Positions 7,637 through 15,768 of a stretch of 64,000 nt of DNA are shown here, one piece after another. The position numbers and the translations under genes were made by a program. Origin of the DNA: an uncultured bacterium (lineage in GTDB: Bacteria > Desulfobacterota > BSN033 > UBA1163); the NCBI GenBank assembly GCA_938002255.1, contig CALLAL010000038.1:1-64000 (forward strand). The letters run 5' to 3'. How positions within the stretch are numbered: position 1 is the first letter of the stretch; each line of letters opens with the position of its first letter. Below the pieces are notes generated by a model, which was not told the DNA's origin, did no database searches, and saw only the letters and a program-made list of their open reading frames with translations.

Positions 7637-8599
7637 ATGGAAATCAAGCAAGCCATTATCACGGGGTTCATGGGCAAGTTAAAAGATCGATTCAGTGAGT
7701 ATCACGAGTCCAAAACTCCGGAGGAAAAAATTGCAGCGGTCGCTCAGGTCAAAGGAGCCAAAGGGGTAGAAATCGTCTATCCTTATGAGTTGCAGGATCT
7801 TGACTCCATCAAAAGAACTTTAAAAAAGCATCACCTCGGGGTAGCTGCCGTTAATGTTAACATCAAGGGAGAGCCCGAATTTGTCAACGGATCGTCCAGT
7901 GTGAACTCAAAAACGTTAAGAGATAAGGCCATTCAATTTATCTGTGAAGGAATGGACGTAGCCGCCCGACTCGGTGCGGATAAGATAACCTGTTGCCCTC
8001 TTAGTGACGGTTACGACTATCTCTTTCAGGTCGATTATCAGCAGGCCTGGAGGAATATGGTTTCCACCTTCAAAGAAGCCGCAAGATACCGAAAAGACAT
8101 TCTTCTCTTTCTTGAATACAAGGGATCGGAGACTCGAGTCAATTGTTATCTCGACACGGCAGCTAAAACGCTTTGCATGATCCGTGAAATTGGTGAACCC
8201 AATTTGGGAATCACAATTGATGTGGGTCATGCCCTTATGGTAGGTGAAACGGTGGCTGAATCGATCTGTTTAGCTCAAACCAGCACGACCCCTTATTACA
8301 TTCACATCAATGACAACAACCGAAGATGGGATTGGGACCTCATCCCCGCTACACGGAACTTATGGGATTATCTTGAAATGCTCTTCTATCTTAGAAAATT
8401 CAATTATCGCGGATGGGTCACCTCTGATATGAGCCCGGTGCGCCTCAACCCGATTCAGGCTTTTGAAAGAACCATTGCCACAACCGAAAAGATGATCCGG
8501 ATGGTGAATCGTCTCGATATGAAAAAGCTCCAAACAATGATGAAGGAAGGGCAAACGTTGGAAACCTTGAAATGGCTTGAGGAGCAAATGCTGCGTTAA
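7637..8599 (+). CDS. Sugar phosphate isomerase/epimerase (xylose-isomerase-like TIM barrel)
   Basis: A 320-residue AP-endonuclease-2/xylose-isomerase-like barrel. Putative metal ligands occur in the expected order: E in LEYKGSE, D and H in IDVGHAL, H in YIHINDNN, and an acidic residue in WVTSDMSP. Such enzymes isomerise or epimerise sugars, sugar acids or hydroxypyruvate-type intermediates; members of this fold (OtnI, LtnI) occur in threonate and erythronate operons. ATG 7637 follows GGGAGGG. The gene is tightly placed after the PanB-like gene and before the transporter. Substrate unknown. Confidence 0.88.
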   Translation: MEIKQAIITGFMGKLKDRFSEYHESKTPEEKIAAVAQVKGAKGVEIVYPYELQDLDSIKRTLKKHHLGVAAVNVNIKGEPEFVNGSSSVNSKTLRDKAIQFICEGMDVAARLGADKITCCPLSDGYDYLFQVDYQQAWRNMVSTFKEAARYRKDILLFLEYKGSETRVNCYLDTAAKTLCMIREIGEPNLGITIDVGHALMVGETVAESICLAQTSTTPYYIHINDNNRRWDWDLIPATRNLWDYLEMLFYLRKFNYRGWVTSDMSPVRLNPIQAFERTIATTEKMIRMVNRLDMKKLQTMMKEGQTLETLKWLEEQMLR

Positions 8600-8721
8600 C
8601 ACTCGGAATCGAAATGAGACGACAATCAAAGGAGGTGATCAAAGGCGTCATCAATGAAAGGGGAAGTGTCTGAAAGGTCTTGGTCTGATAACCCATTTGC
8701 TACAAAAGAAAGGAGGCAGTG

Positions 8722-9729
8722 ATGAAACGGTATGCTGTCATGGTTTTTTTGCTCGTGTTTGTTTGTGCAGGATTAGGCCTCGCTCAAGAGAAAAAATTTC
8801 CTGTCCGTGATATTACCAATGTCGTCGTATGGGCAGCAGGTGGTGGAACTGATGTCTGTAACCGCATTGTATCGGGCGAGATGGCTAAGCTTTTTAAGGT
8901 CAATATCAATGTGATCAATAAACCCGGTGGCGTAGGAGGTTCCATCGGAATGAACGACGTCTATTCGAGGCCTCACGACGGTTATACCTGGGCAGGGGTC
9001 TCTGAATCTTGCGTTACCGCAGGGGTTCAAGGAGGCTGGGATAAAAGAATGTATGTCTGGGATTACTTTATTGTAGGCGGTTCTCCAGATGTCCTTTCCG
9101 TGACGCCAAATGCCCCTTACAAAGATCTGAAAGAGCTGATTGAGGCGGCAAAAGCAAAGCCAGGCTCCATCCGGGCCGGCGCAAGCGCCTCAGGTTCGAT
9201 CCACCACCTCAACCTTTTAGCCCTTGAAAAAGGATCCGGAGCCAAGTTCAACTATATCCCCTACCCTGGTTCTGCGCCTGCTCAGACCGCAGCCATGACC
9301 GGAGAAGTTGCTGTCGTGGTGACCTCTGTGGCTGAGCAACAACAATTGATTCGTGCAGGGAAGCTGAGACCTCTGGCCATGCTTACCCCACAACCGTTCA
9401 CCATGAAAGATGTGGGATCGATCCCTTCTTCCTTCGGCCCTTATCCCGGACTTTCCACGTACCTTCCCATCATGCAAGCCATTGGTTTTGCCGTGCCGGC
9501 GAAGGTTCCTGAAAATGTAAAGGAGGCGATTGCTGAGGTTTTTAAGAAAGTCATAGCCTCCGACACCCTTAAAGTCTGGGCGGAACAAAACTACTATACG
9601 CTTTCTGGAAAAACTGGAAAGGAAGCAAAAGAGGAGTTCGAAAAATTGGAATCTCTGTTTGCCTGGACCCTCTGGGAGTTGGGAGCGGCCGAGGTCAATC
9701 CTGAGACTTTGAAGATTCCAAAACCCTAA
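8722..9729 (+). CDS. Tripartite tricarboxylate transporter substrate-binding protein (TctC/Bug family)
   Basis: A 335-residue periplasmic solute receptor with a signal peptide (about residues 1-22, hydrophobic core then AGLGLAQ). The Bug fold markers are visible: VVWAAGGGTD, INKPGGVGG, and the PGSAPAQTAAMTGEV segment. These proteins bind carboxylates such as tricarboxylates, dicarboxylates and sugar acids and hand them to TctAB. Start chosen at ATG 8722, 5 nt after AGGAGG; the in-frame GTG at 8719 is too close. A strong hairpin follows the gene and may allow more of this subunit than of the membrane parts. It probably imports the acid degraded by the surrounding enzymes. Confidence 0.93.
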   Translation: MKRYAVMVFLLVFVCAGLGLAQEKKFPVRDITNVVVWAAGGGTDVCNRIVSGEMAKLFKVNINVINKPGGVGGSIGMNDVYSRPHDGYTWAGVSESCVTAGVQGGWDKRMYVWDYFIVGGSPDVLSVTPNAPYKDLKELIEAAKAKPGSIRAGASASGSIHHLNLLALEKGSGAKFNYIPYPGSAPAQTAAMTGEVAVVVTSVAEQQQLIRAGKLRPLAMLTPQPFTMKDVGSIPSSFGPYPGLSTYLPIMQAIGFAVPAKVPENVKEAIAEVFKKVIASDTLKVWAEQNYYTLSGKTGKEAKEEFEKLESLFAWTLWELGAAEVNPETLKIPKP

Positions 9730-9734
9730 TTTAC

Positions 9735-9773
9735 TTGTCTCACCTCCTCTCTTGGGACGGGGAGGTGAGACAA
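9735..9773 (+). promoter_or_regulatory. Strong intergenic hairpin between tctC- and tctB-like genes
   Basis: TTGTCTCACCTCC (9735-9747) and GGAGGTGAGACAA (9761-9773) are perfect 13-bp complementary arms with a 13-nt loop. No U-run follows, so it is not a classical terminator. A stem at this place commonly stabilises the 3' end of binding-protein mRNA or causes partial termination. Confidence 0.7.
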
Positions 9774-9829
9774 AGGTTGAGTGATTTCATCCCCATCACT
9801 TTATTTGTATCGTTTTAAAAGGAAATCCG

Positions 9830-10576
9830 ATGGATAAAACCGAATTGAGAAGAAAGGATTTCGTCACCAGCCTTTTGTTAATTGCTTTTGGTTTCTTCTT
9901 GATCGTTTATACCGTTTCAGAAATCCCCATGAAGGACAGCTGGGGTGGGGTGATGAATGTCTGGTATGTTTCTCCCGGGCTTTTCCCGATCTGCATAGGC
10001 CTTCTCATCATGCTTATGGGAAGTATCCTCTGTCTCAGGGCGATCAAAGACGGCGGGGCAAAAAAGGTTTTAGACACCCTATTCTCTCGTGAAAAAAGAA
10101 TATCGGAAAAAACCTTCCGTTTTATGGGCATTTTACTCATCATCTTTACCTATGTTTACCTCTATATCCCGAGAGTGGATTATTTTCTTAGCACGATGTT
10201 GATTCTGATGGTCTTTATCTCGTTCTACTATCTGGATCGACAAGACCTTTTGAAAAAATTTTTTATGTTTTACCTCACGGGCTGTCTCGTATTTCTAATC
10301 CTTTTTGTCTCGGGCATCGATCACTACCTCAACCAGCAATTTCTCTACCTGACCGACGTTCTGGTGTTTGTCTTCTTTTTAATTTATCTGGCGTATAGCC
10401 GAATATTGATTCGGAGAGATGAAGCGTTGCGAAAGAAGTGGAGAATCTCTCTCCTCATGTCTGTTCTCCCCTCGCTTGTTTTAATCGCTTCATTTAAATA
10501 CTTTCTTCTTGTTCCCCTTCCCGTAGAGGGAGGATTTATTGAAATCATGAATATCTTTCGCTATGCATTACGATAA
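9830..10576 (+). CDS. TctB-family small permease subunit
   Basis: A 248-residue integral membrane protein. The first half has the TctB pattern: FVTSLLLIAFGFFLIVYT, then WYVSPGLFPICIGLLIMLMGS and a charged loop, followed by two more helices. The C-terminal part (about residues 160-248) adds further hydrophobic segments, making it longer than the typical TctB of about 150-180 residues. It is the small subunit of the tripartite transporter, lying between the binding protein and TctA. ATG 9830 follows AAAGGAAATCCG. Confidence 0.88.
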   Translation: MDKTELRRKDFVTSLLLIAFGFFLIVYTVSEIPMKDSWGGVMNVWYVSPGLFPICIGLLIMLMGSILCLRAIKDGGAKKVLDTLFSREKRISEKTFRFMGILLIIFTYVYLYIPRVDYFLSTMLILMVFISFYYLDRQDLLKKFFMFYLTGCLVFLILFVSGIDHYLNQQFLYLTDVLVFVFFLIYLAYSRILIRRDEALRKKWRISLLMSVLPSLVLIASFKYFLLVPLPVEGGFIEIMNIFRYALR

Positions 10577-10613
10577 TTCGAGGTAACCAGCACCGTCAAC
10601 AGAAAGGGAGCCG

Positions 10614-12158
10614 ATGTTCATCCTTCAACAAATCTGGGATTTCTATGCCACCGTTTTTCATACCGCTTTAAGCATAGAAAATATTCTTCTCTTATTCGGG
10701 TCAGTGATCCTCGGCATCACGTTTGGTGCCTTGCCTGGATTGACCGCAACCCTTGGCGTTGGCCTGCTGACAACCCTTACCTATGGATTTAGTACCAATG
10801 CCGCTATGATCACCCTTCTGGGGATGTATGTGGGAGCGGTGTATGGAGGATCCTACGGGTCCATTTGCGTCAACATTCCTGGAACAGCGGCTGCAGCGGC
10901 AACTGCCATGGATGGCTATCCTCTAGCTTGCAAGGGAGAAGCCGGGAGGGCTCTTGGTCTAACCACGACCGCCTCTTTTATTGGGACCATGGTAGGAATG
11001 TTCTTCCTTGCCCTTTTTGCACCCTTAATCGCCAAATTGGCTTTACAGTTTACGTCTTTCGAATTCTTTTTTCTTGCCTTCTTTGGAATTATGATTAGTG
11101 GAGGATTAACCGGCCAGGATCTGGTTTACAAAGGATGGATTGCTGGACTAATTGGCCTCTTTCTTTCAACCATCGGCAGGGACCATCTTCAGTTTTTCCC
11201 CCGTTTCACGTTTGGTCTTTCCGAACTGGATGGAGGGCTTGAGGTCGTCCCGGTCTTGATCGGTGCCTTCGGCATTCCTCAAATTATACAGGTCATCCGT
11301 GACCAATTATCCGTGGGGGAAGCGAAAAAGTTTCAACGCGTATTGCCCGAATTCGGAATCATTTTAAGACGCATCAAGACCATTATTCGATCTGCCCTTA
11401 TCGGTGTTGGGATTGGAGCAGTTCCTGGTATTGGAGAGGATATTGCCGCCTGGGTCTCCTATGGCACTGCAAAAAAGGCATCAAAACATCCTGAAATGTT
11501 TGGCAAGGGTGCTTACGAAGGAGTAATCGCCTCAGAAACAGCAAACAATGCCTGTATCGGAGGGGCGATTATTCCTCTTTTGACGTTGGGCATTCCAGGT
11601 AGCCCTCCTGCAGTCATGCTTCTTGGGGCGCTGATGATCCACAATGTCACCCCAGGCCCTATGATCTCCATAGAAAATCCTCACTTTATTATGGAGATGA
11701 CAGCCATCCTTTGCCTCGCATCTTTTGCCACCTTCATCAGTGGTCTTCTCCTCGCCAAACAGGTGGTGAAGGTCCTCAGGATTCCTCCACCGGTGTTTAT
11801 GCCCATCGTATTGGTTCTTTGTGTAATTGGCTCTTACTCTCTTGGGACAAAAGTCTTTAATCTTTATTTGATGGTTCCAATCGGGATCCTCGCCTATTAT
11901 ATGCAGTCCATGGGATATCCGATTGCCCCCCTCGTCATTGGAGTGATCTTAGGCCCCATGGCAGATGAGAATCTCAGGAGGGCTTTGATGGTTTCACAGG
12001 GCAGTTTTCTTCCCTTCTTTACGAGACCCGTTGCTTTGATTCTCTTTATCATCATTGTCTGGATGTTTATCAGTCAAACCCCATTCTATAAACGATTCGC
12101 AGGGGAGTTGAGGGGGAAGAGATTTAAAGGGAAAATGGCTAATCCCCCGACGGAGTGA
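10614..12158 (+). CDS. TctA-family large permease subunit
   Basis: A 514-residue polytopic permease with about 12 predicted membrane segments and the family motifs GALPGLTATLGVGLL (residues about 38-52), YGGSYGSICVNIPGTAAA and, in the inverted-repeat half, GAVPGIGEDIAAWVSYG and LTLGIPGSPPAVMLLGAL. It is the transport-channel subunit that works with the TctB and TctC proteins just upstream, using an ion gradient. Length and topology are normal for the family. The stop overlaps the ribosome site of the next, truncated gene. Confidence 0.95.
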   Translation: MFILQQIWDFYATVFHTALSIENILLLFGSVILGITFGALPGLTATLGVGLLTTLTYGFSTNAAMITLLGMYVGAVYGGSYGSICVNIPGTAAAAATAMDGYPLACKGEAGRALGLTTTASFIGTMVGMFFLALFAPLIAKLALQFTSFEFFFLAFFGIMISGGLTGQDLVYKGWIAGLIGLFLSTIGRDHLQFFPRFTFGLSELDGGLEVVPVLIGAFGIPQIIQVIRDQLSVGEAKKFQRVLPEFGIILRRIKTIIRSALIGVGIGAVPGIGEDIAAWVSYGTAKKASKHPEMFGKGAYEGVIASETANNACIGGAIIPLLTLGIPGSPPAVMLLGALMIHNVTPGPMISIENPHFIMEMTAILCLASFATFISGLLLAKQVVKVLRIPPPVFMPIVLVLCVIGSYSLGTKVFNLYLMVPIGILAYYMQSMGYPIAPLVIGVILGPMADENLRRALMVSQGSFLPFFTRPVALILFIIIVWMFISQTPFYKRFAGELRGKRFKGKMANPPTE

Positions 12159-12162
12159 AAGG

Positions 12163-12489
12163 ATGGAATACAAACAGCTCGGAAGATCAGGGTTAAAAAT
12201 CTCCTCTCTGGTTTTAGGAACCCTGAATTTTGGAAATCCAACTTCTAAAGAGGAAGCTTTCCGGATCATGGATCGGGCCATTGATGCTGAAATCCACCTG
12301 ATTGATTCCGCAGATGTCTATGCCGAAGGAGATAGCGAAAGAATGATGGGAGAGGCACTGGCACGAAATGGAAAAAGAAAAGAGGTTTTCCTCACTTCTG
12401 AAGTTTTTATGGAAAAAGGTCCGGGCCAACTGGTCCCTCCGGGGACGTATGTCTCCAACCATTTCAACACTTCCCGGTGGATGAAGTAA
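12163..12489 (+). pseudogene. Truncated aldo/keto reductase remnant
   Basis: 108 residues equal to the N-terminal third of an aldo/keto reductase (family length about 330-350). It begins MEYKQLGRSGLKISSLVLGTLNFG and keeps the catalytic Asp and Tyr (IDSADVYAEG), but the catalytic Lys position reads LTSEVF, i.e. Glu in place of Lys. The reading frame ends in unrelated sequence about 25 residues later, and the other frames do not continue the family. An intact paralogue lies at 13587-14630 with ASKCYF at the Lys site. I read this as a decayed duplicate left by an internal deletion; a shortened, still translated product is possible because it has a ribosome site. Confidence 0.75.
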
Positions 12490-12535
12490 GGTTCTTTTTG
12501 GAAGCCGGAAAGAGTTTTTGGAAACAGAGGATCCT

Positions 12536-13567
12536 ATGAATCGGCCTTTCATTGGAATCAGTGTCGGGGACCCTGCGGGAATAGGCCCGGAGATCACAGC
12601 AAAGGCACTCTCCCGCGCTGAAATTTATGAAATTTGTAGACCCATCGCTGTCGCTGAGACGGAGATGATGGAAGAGGCCATCCGGTTCTCTGGACTGAGT
12701 CTGAACATCAATGCCGTTTCTTCTCCAAAAGAAGGGCTCTATCAGCTGGGTAGAATCGACCTTATTGACCTGAAAAATGTTAAGGGAAAGTTGATCCAAC
12801 ACAAGACCATTTCTGCACAATATGGTCGTGCTTCTTTTGAATATGTTAAGAAACTTATCGAACTGGCTTTGGCAAAGGAGATTGATGCGACCGTCACCGG
12901 ACCCATCAGCAAAGAGGCAATCAACCTGGCTGGCTTTCGCTATTCCGGCCATACCGAGATCTACGCTGACCTGACCCGAACCAAAGATTACGCCATGATG
13001 CTCGTCCATGATCATTTTCGAGTCATCCACGTCTCAACTCATGTTTCCCTACGGGAAGCCTGTGATCGCGTGAAAAAGGATCGGATTTATCGGGTGATTC
13101 AATTGGGACAGGAGGCGGTTAAACGGTTGGGAGTCAAAAATCCAAGAATCGCTGTAGCAGGACTCAATCCTCACGCTGGAGAAGAAGGCCTTTTTGGCCG
13201 GGAGGAAATGGAAGAGATCAGGCCTGCCATCGAACAGGCCAAACAGGAGGGTCTGACCATAGAGGGCCCTATCCCGCCGGACACAGTCTTCTCAAAGATG
13301 CAGGGTGGGCAATACGACCTCGTCGTCGTCATGTACCATGACCAGGGGCATATTCCTACGAAACTGATTGGTTTTCAATATGATGATCAAACAAAAACCT
13401 GGGGGTCCATGTCTGGGGTTAATATCACCTGTGGCTTACCGATCATCCGAGTCTCCGTGGATCATGGAACTGCCTTTGGAAAAGCAGGGGAAGGTAGAGC
13501 AAACCCCGATAGTATGATCCAGGCAATAAAAATTGCTGCCCAATTGGCTTTGAACAAACCATCTTAA
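12536..13567 (+). CDS. PdxA2-type 4-phospho-acid dehydrogenase (4-hydroxythreonine-4-phosphate dehydrogenase family)
   Basis: A 343-residue PdxA-family NAD-dependent, metal-dependent oxidative decarboxylase. Visible: ISVGDPAGIGPEI at the N terminus, TGPISKEA, the metal His in GHTEIYADLT, and the second metal region YHDQGHIPTKLIG. The ATG at 12536 has AGAGG 5 nt upstream; the longer TTG start at 12518 is not needed. PdxA2 paralogues oxidise D-threonate 4-phosphate or D-erythronate 4-phosphate, the product of a DUF1537 kinase, to dihydroxyacetone phosphate and CO2. The kinase gene in the same operon makes that role far likelier than vitamin B6 synthesis. Precise epimer unknown. Confidence 0.92.
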   Translation: MNRPFIGISVGDPAGIGPEITAKALSRAEIYEICRPIAVAETEMMEEAIRFSGLSLNINAVSSPKEGLYQLGRIDLIDLKNVKGKLIQHKTISAQYGRASFEYVKKLIELALAKEIDATVTGPISKEAINLAGFRYSGHTEIYADLTRTKDYAMMLVHDHFRVIHVSTHVSLREACDRVKKDRIYRVIQLGQEAVKRLGVKNPRIAVAGLNPHAGEEGLFGREEMEEIRPAIEQAKQEGLTIEGPIPPDTVFSKMQGGQYDLVVVMYHDQGHIPTKLIGFQYDDQTKTWGSMSGVNITCGLPIIRVSVDHGTAFGKAGEGRANPDSMIQAIKIAAQLALNKPS

Positions 13568-13586
13568 TCAAGGGAGGTTAGAACAA

Positions 13587-14630
13587 ATGAAGTATCGCTT
13601 ACTGGGATCATCAGGGTTAATGGTCTCACGGATTGCTTTGGGAACCATGACGTTTGGTGTGCCCGATTGGGGGTGTGACGAAAAAGAAGCACACACCATC
13701 ATTCAAAGGTATCTGGACGCGGGTGGAAATTTCATTGACAGTGCCGATGTCTATGCAGGGGGAAAGGCGGAGGAGATCGTTGGTCGCATTCTTCCTGCTC
13801 TTCCGCGCGACCGCATCATCCTCGCCTCAAAATGTTACTTTCCAATGGGAGAAGCCCCCAATGCGTATGGCCTTTCAAGAAAGCATATCATGGACTCTTG
13901 CGAAGCAAGTCTGAAGCGTTTGAAGACCGACTACATTGATCTTTACTACCTTCATGGTCCAGATCCCTTAACTCCATTGGAGGAAACCATGCGGGCCCTC
14001 GACGACCTCGTCAGACAGGGGAAGACACGCTATCTTGGATGTAGCAATATCTTTAGCTGGCAAATCGTCAAGGCAAACGGAATAGCCGAACGAATCCACT
14101 TGGAAAAGCTTGTGGCGGGTCAGTACCTTTACAATTTGATCCACAGAGAGTTGGAAAGGGAAGTGATCCCAGCCGCGGTGGATCAAGGTTTGGGGATTAT
14201 TGGATACAGTCCTCTGGGAGGAGGGTTGCTTACTGGTAAATATCAGGGGATGTCCGAACCTGCCAAAGGAACACGCCTTGCTTTTCGAACCCAGGTCGAT
14301 GGCCCAAGATTCTGGCATCCACGAGGGTTCAAAACTGTGGAAATTCTGCAAGAAGTCTCTAACACCTTTGGAATTCCAATGTCCAAACTGGCAATCGCCT
14401 GGCCCTTAAAAAGGAGATTCGTCACTTCTGTCGTCATTGGAGTAAAAAACCAACAACAACTGGATGCCAATCTTGAAATGGGAGATTGGGATATACCGAT
14501 CGAGATCTGGAAGGTTCTCGAAGAGAAGACTCGACCCGAAGTAGAATATTTAAGCTGGTTTAGTAAAAAAAATTATGAACGGTTCTTCACGGCGGTAGAA
14601 TTCCATGAGGAAAAGACAGATCTCCCTTGA
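13587..14630 (+). CDS. Aldo/keto reductase
   Basis: A 347-residue intact aldo/keto reductase with all four catalytic residues: Asp and Tyr in FIDSADVYAGG, Lys in LASKCYF, His in YLHGPD. The NADP-binding tail motif region (VIGVKNQQQLDANL) is present. It likely interconverts an aldehyde or keto group of a pathway intermediate with the matching alcohol. ATG 13587 has GGGAGG upstream, 20 nt after pdxA2. The truncated relative at 12163 suggests that the pair arose by duplication. Confidence 0.92.
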   Translation: MKYRLLGSSGLMVSRIALGTMTFGVPDWGCDEKEAHTIIQRYLDAGGNFIDSADVYAGGKAEEIVGRILPALPRDRIILASKCYFPMGEAPNAYGLSRKHIMDSCEASLKRLKTDYIDLYYLHGPDPLTPLEETMRALDDLVRQGKTRYLGCSNIFSWQIVKANGIAERIHLEKLVAGQYLYNLIHRELEREVIPAAVDQGLGIIGYSPLGGGLLTGKYQGMSEPAKGTRLAFRTQVDGPRFWHPRGFKTVEILQEVSNTFGIPMSKLAIAWPLKRRFVTSVVIGVKNQQQLDANLEMGDWDIPIEIWKVLEEKTRPEVEYLSWFSKKNYERFFTAVEFHEEKTDLP

Positions 14631-14771
14631 GATAGAAAGAGGAAAAGATGGATGAATTGATCAATTTGTTATCGATGACCCATTCCAATCGGTTCTCAAA
14701 TGGATTATGATTTTTAATTGTCTGTATGGATTGCATCAACGCTTTGCCATGGAGTGAATCTGTTTTAAAAG

Positions 14772-15752
14772 ATGGGGAGATTCCTTTTCACCTTTGGACT
14801 CATTTTGTTTGGGTTATCCTTGGGGTATCTTCTCCAACGGATGATCGCTCGGAAAATCCTTCGCTTACCGGTCTCCCTTGAACAGCTCAGAAAGCTTTTA
14901 CTCAAATTGGCACTTCTCATTCTAAATCCCATCACGGTGGTTGGTGCGATTTGGGCTATTGAGCTTAATGATCCTCGCCTCATCACCCTTCCTTTTATCG
15001 GGATGGGGGCCATCTTTTTAGGGGGGCTTCTGGCTTACCTCGTCGCGCAATCACTTCATTTGGACAAGAAACAGACAGGCTCCCTTCTGGTCTGCGGTGC
15101 TTTTACAAACCTGGGAACCATGGGAGGATGGGTCTCCTACATCTTTTTGGGTGAACTGGGATTCGGGCTGGTTTGTATTTATAAATTATTCGAAGAATTT
15201 ATTTATTACGCAGTCGGTTTCCCTATTGCCAAGTGGTACGGTTCTGGATCAGAGGGACCTGAAAATTGGCTCATTCGAATCAGGAAATTGGTTTCCGATC
15301 CGTTTATCCTTGTTTCAACCGGAGCCCTTCTGTTAGGAGGTCTTTTCCACCTTTCCGGTTTGAAACGACCAGAACCCTATCAAGGAGTGAATGCCATTTT
15401 AATCCCTCTGGGAGCTCTCCTGCTGATTACCTCCATTGGGCTTGCCATGAGGTTAAGCAAGGTGAAAGACTACTGGAAAGAATGTTTACTTGTGTCTGCG
15501 ATTAAATTCCTCCTCATTCCCTTAGCAATCATCCTTTCAGCAATTGTGCTCGGATATCATGAGAGGGTTGATGGTACCCTATTAAAAGTTGTCATCCTCC
15601 TTTCCGCCATGCCAGTGGCGTTCAATGCACTGATCCCCCCATCTCTTTATCACCTCGATGTGGATCTTGCGAACTCATGCTGGCTGTTTTCAACTGCTGT
15701 CTTTATCGTACTCATTTTACCTATCCTCTATATTGTGATCAACCTCTTTTAA
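14772..15752 (+). CDS. AEC-family (auxin efflux carrier-like) membrane transporter
   Basis: A 326-residue protein with about ten hydrophobic helices arranged as two five-helix halves, characteristic of the AEC / Mem_trans family; markers are LILNPITVVGAIW early, CGAFTNLGTMGG in the middle (conserved Asn-rich crossover) and LSAMPVAFNALIP near the end. AEC members move organic acids or amino acids. It ends the acid-sugar cluster 141 nt after the aldo/keto reductase and converges with acetoacetyl-CoA synthetase, leaving only 16 nt between stops. It may export a product or give a second uptake route. Confidence 0.85.
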   Translation: MGRFLFTFGLILFGLSLGYLLQRMIARKILRLPVSLEQLRKLLLKLALLILNPITVVGAIWAIELNDPRLITLPFIGMGAIFLGGLLAYLVAQSLHLDKKQTGSLLVCGAFTNLGTMGGWVSYIFLGELGFGLVCIYKLFEEFIYYAVGFPIAKWYGSGSEGPENWLIRIRKLVSDPFILVSTGALLLGGLFHLSGLKRPEPYQGVNAILIPLGALLLITSIGLAMRLSKVKDYWKECLLVSAIKFLLIPLAIILSAIVLGYHERVDGTLLKVVILLSAMPVAFNALIPPSLYHLDVDLANSCWLFSTAVFIVLILPILYIVINLF

Positions 15753-15768
15753 AGGAAACACGAGAAAG

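Noticed and set aside
12536-13567. PdxA as vitamin B6 biosynthesis enzyme
   Set aside because: The DUF1537 kinase and transporter in the same operon match the PdxA2 catabolic partnership; no other pdx genes are near.
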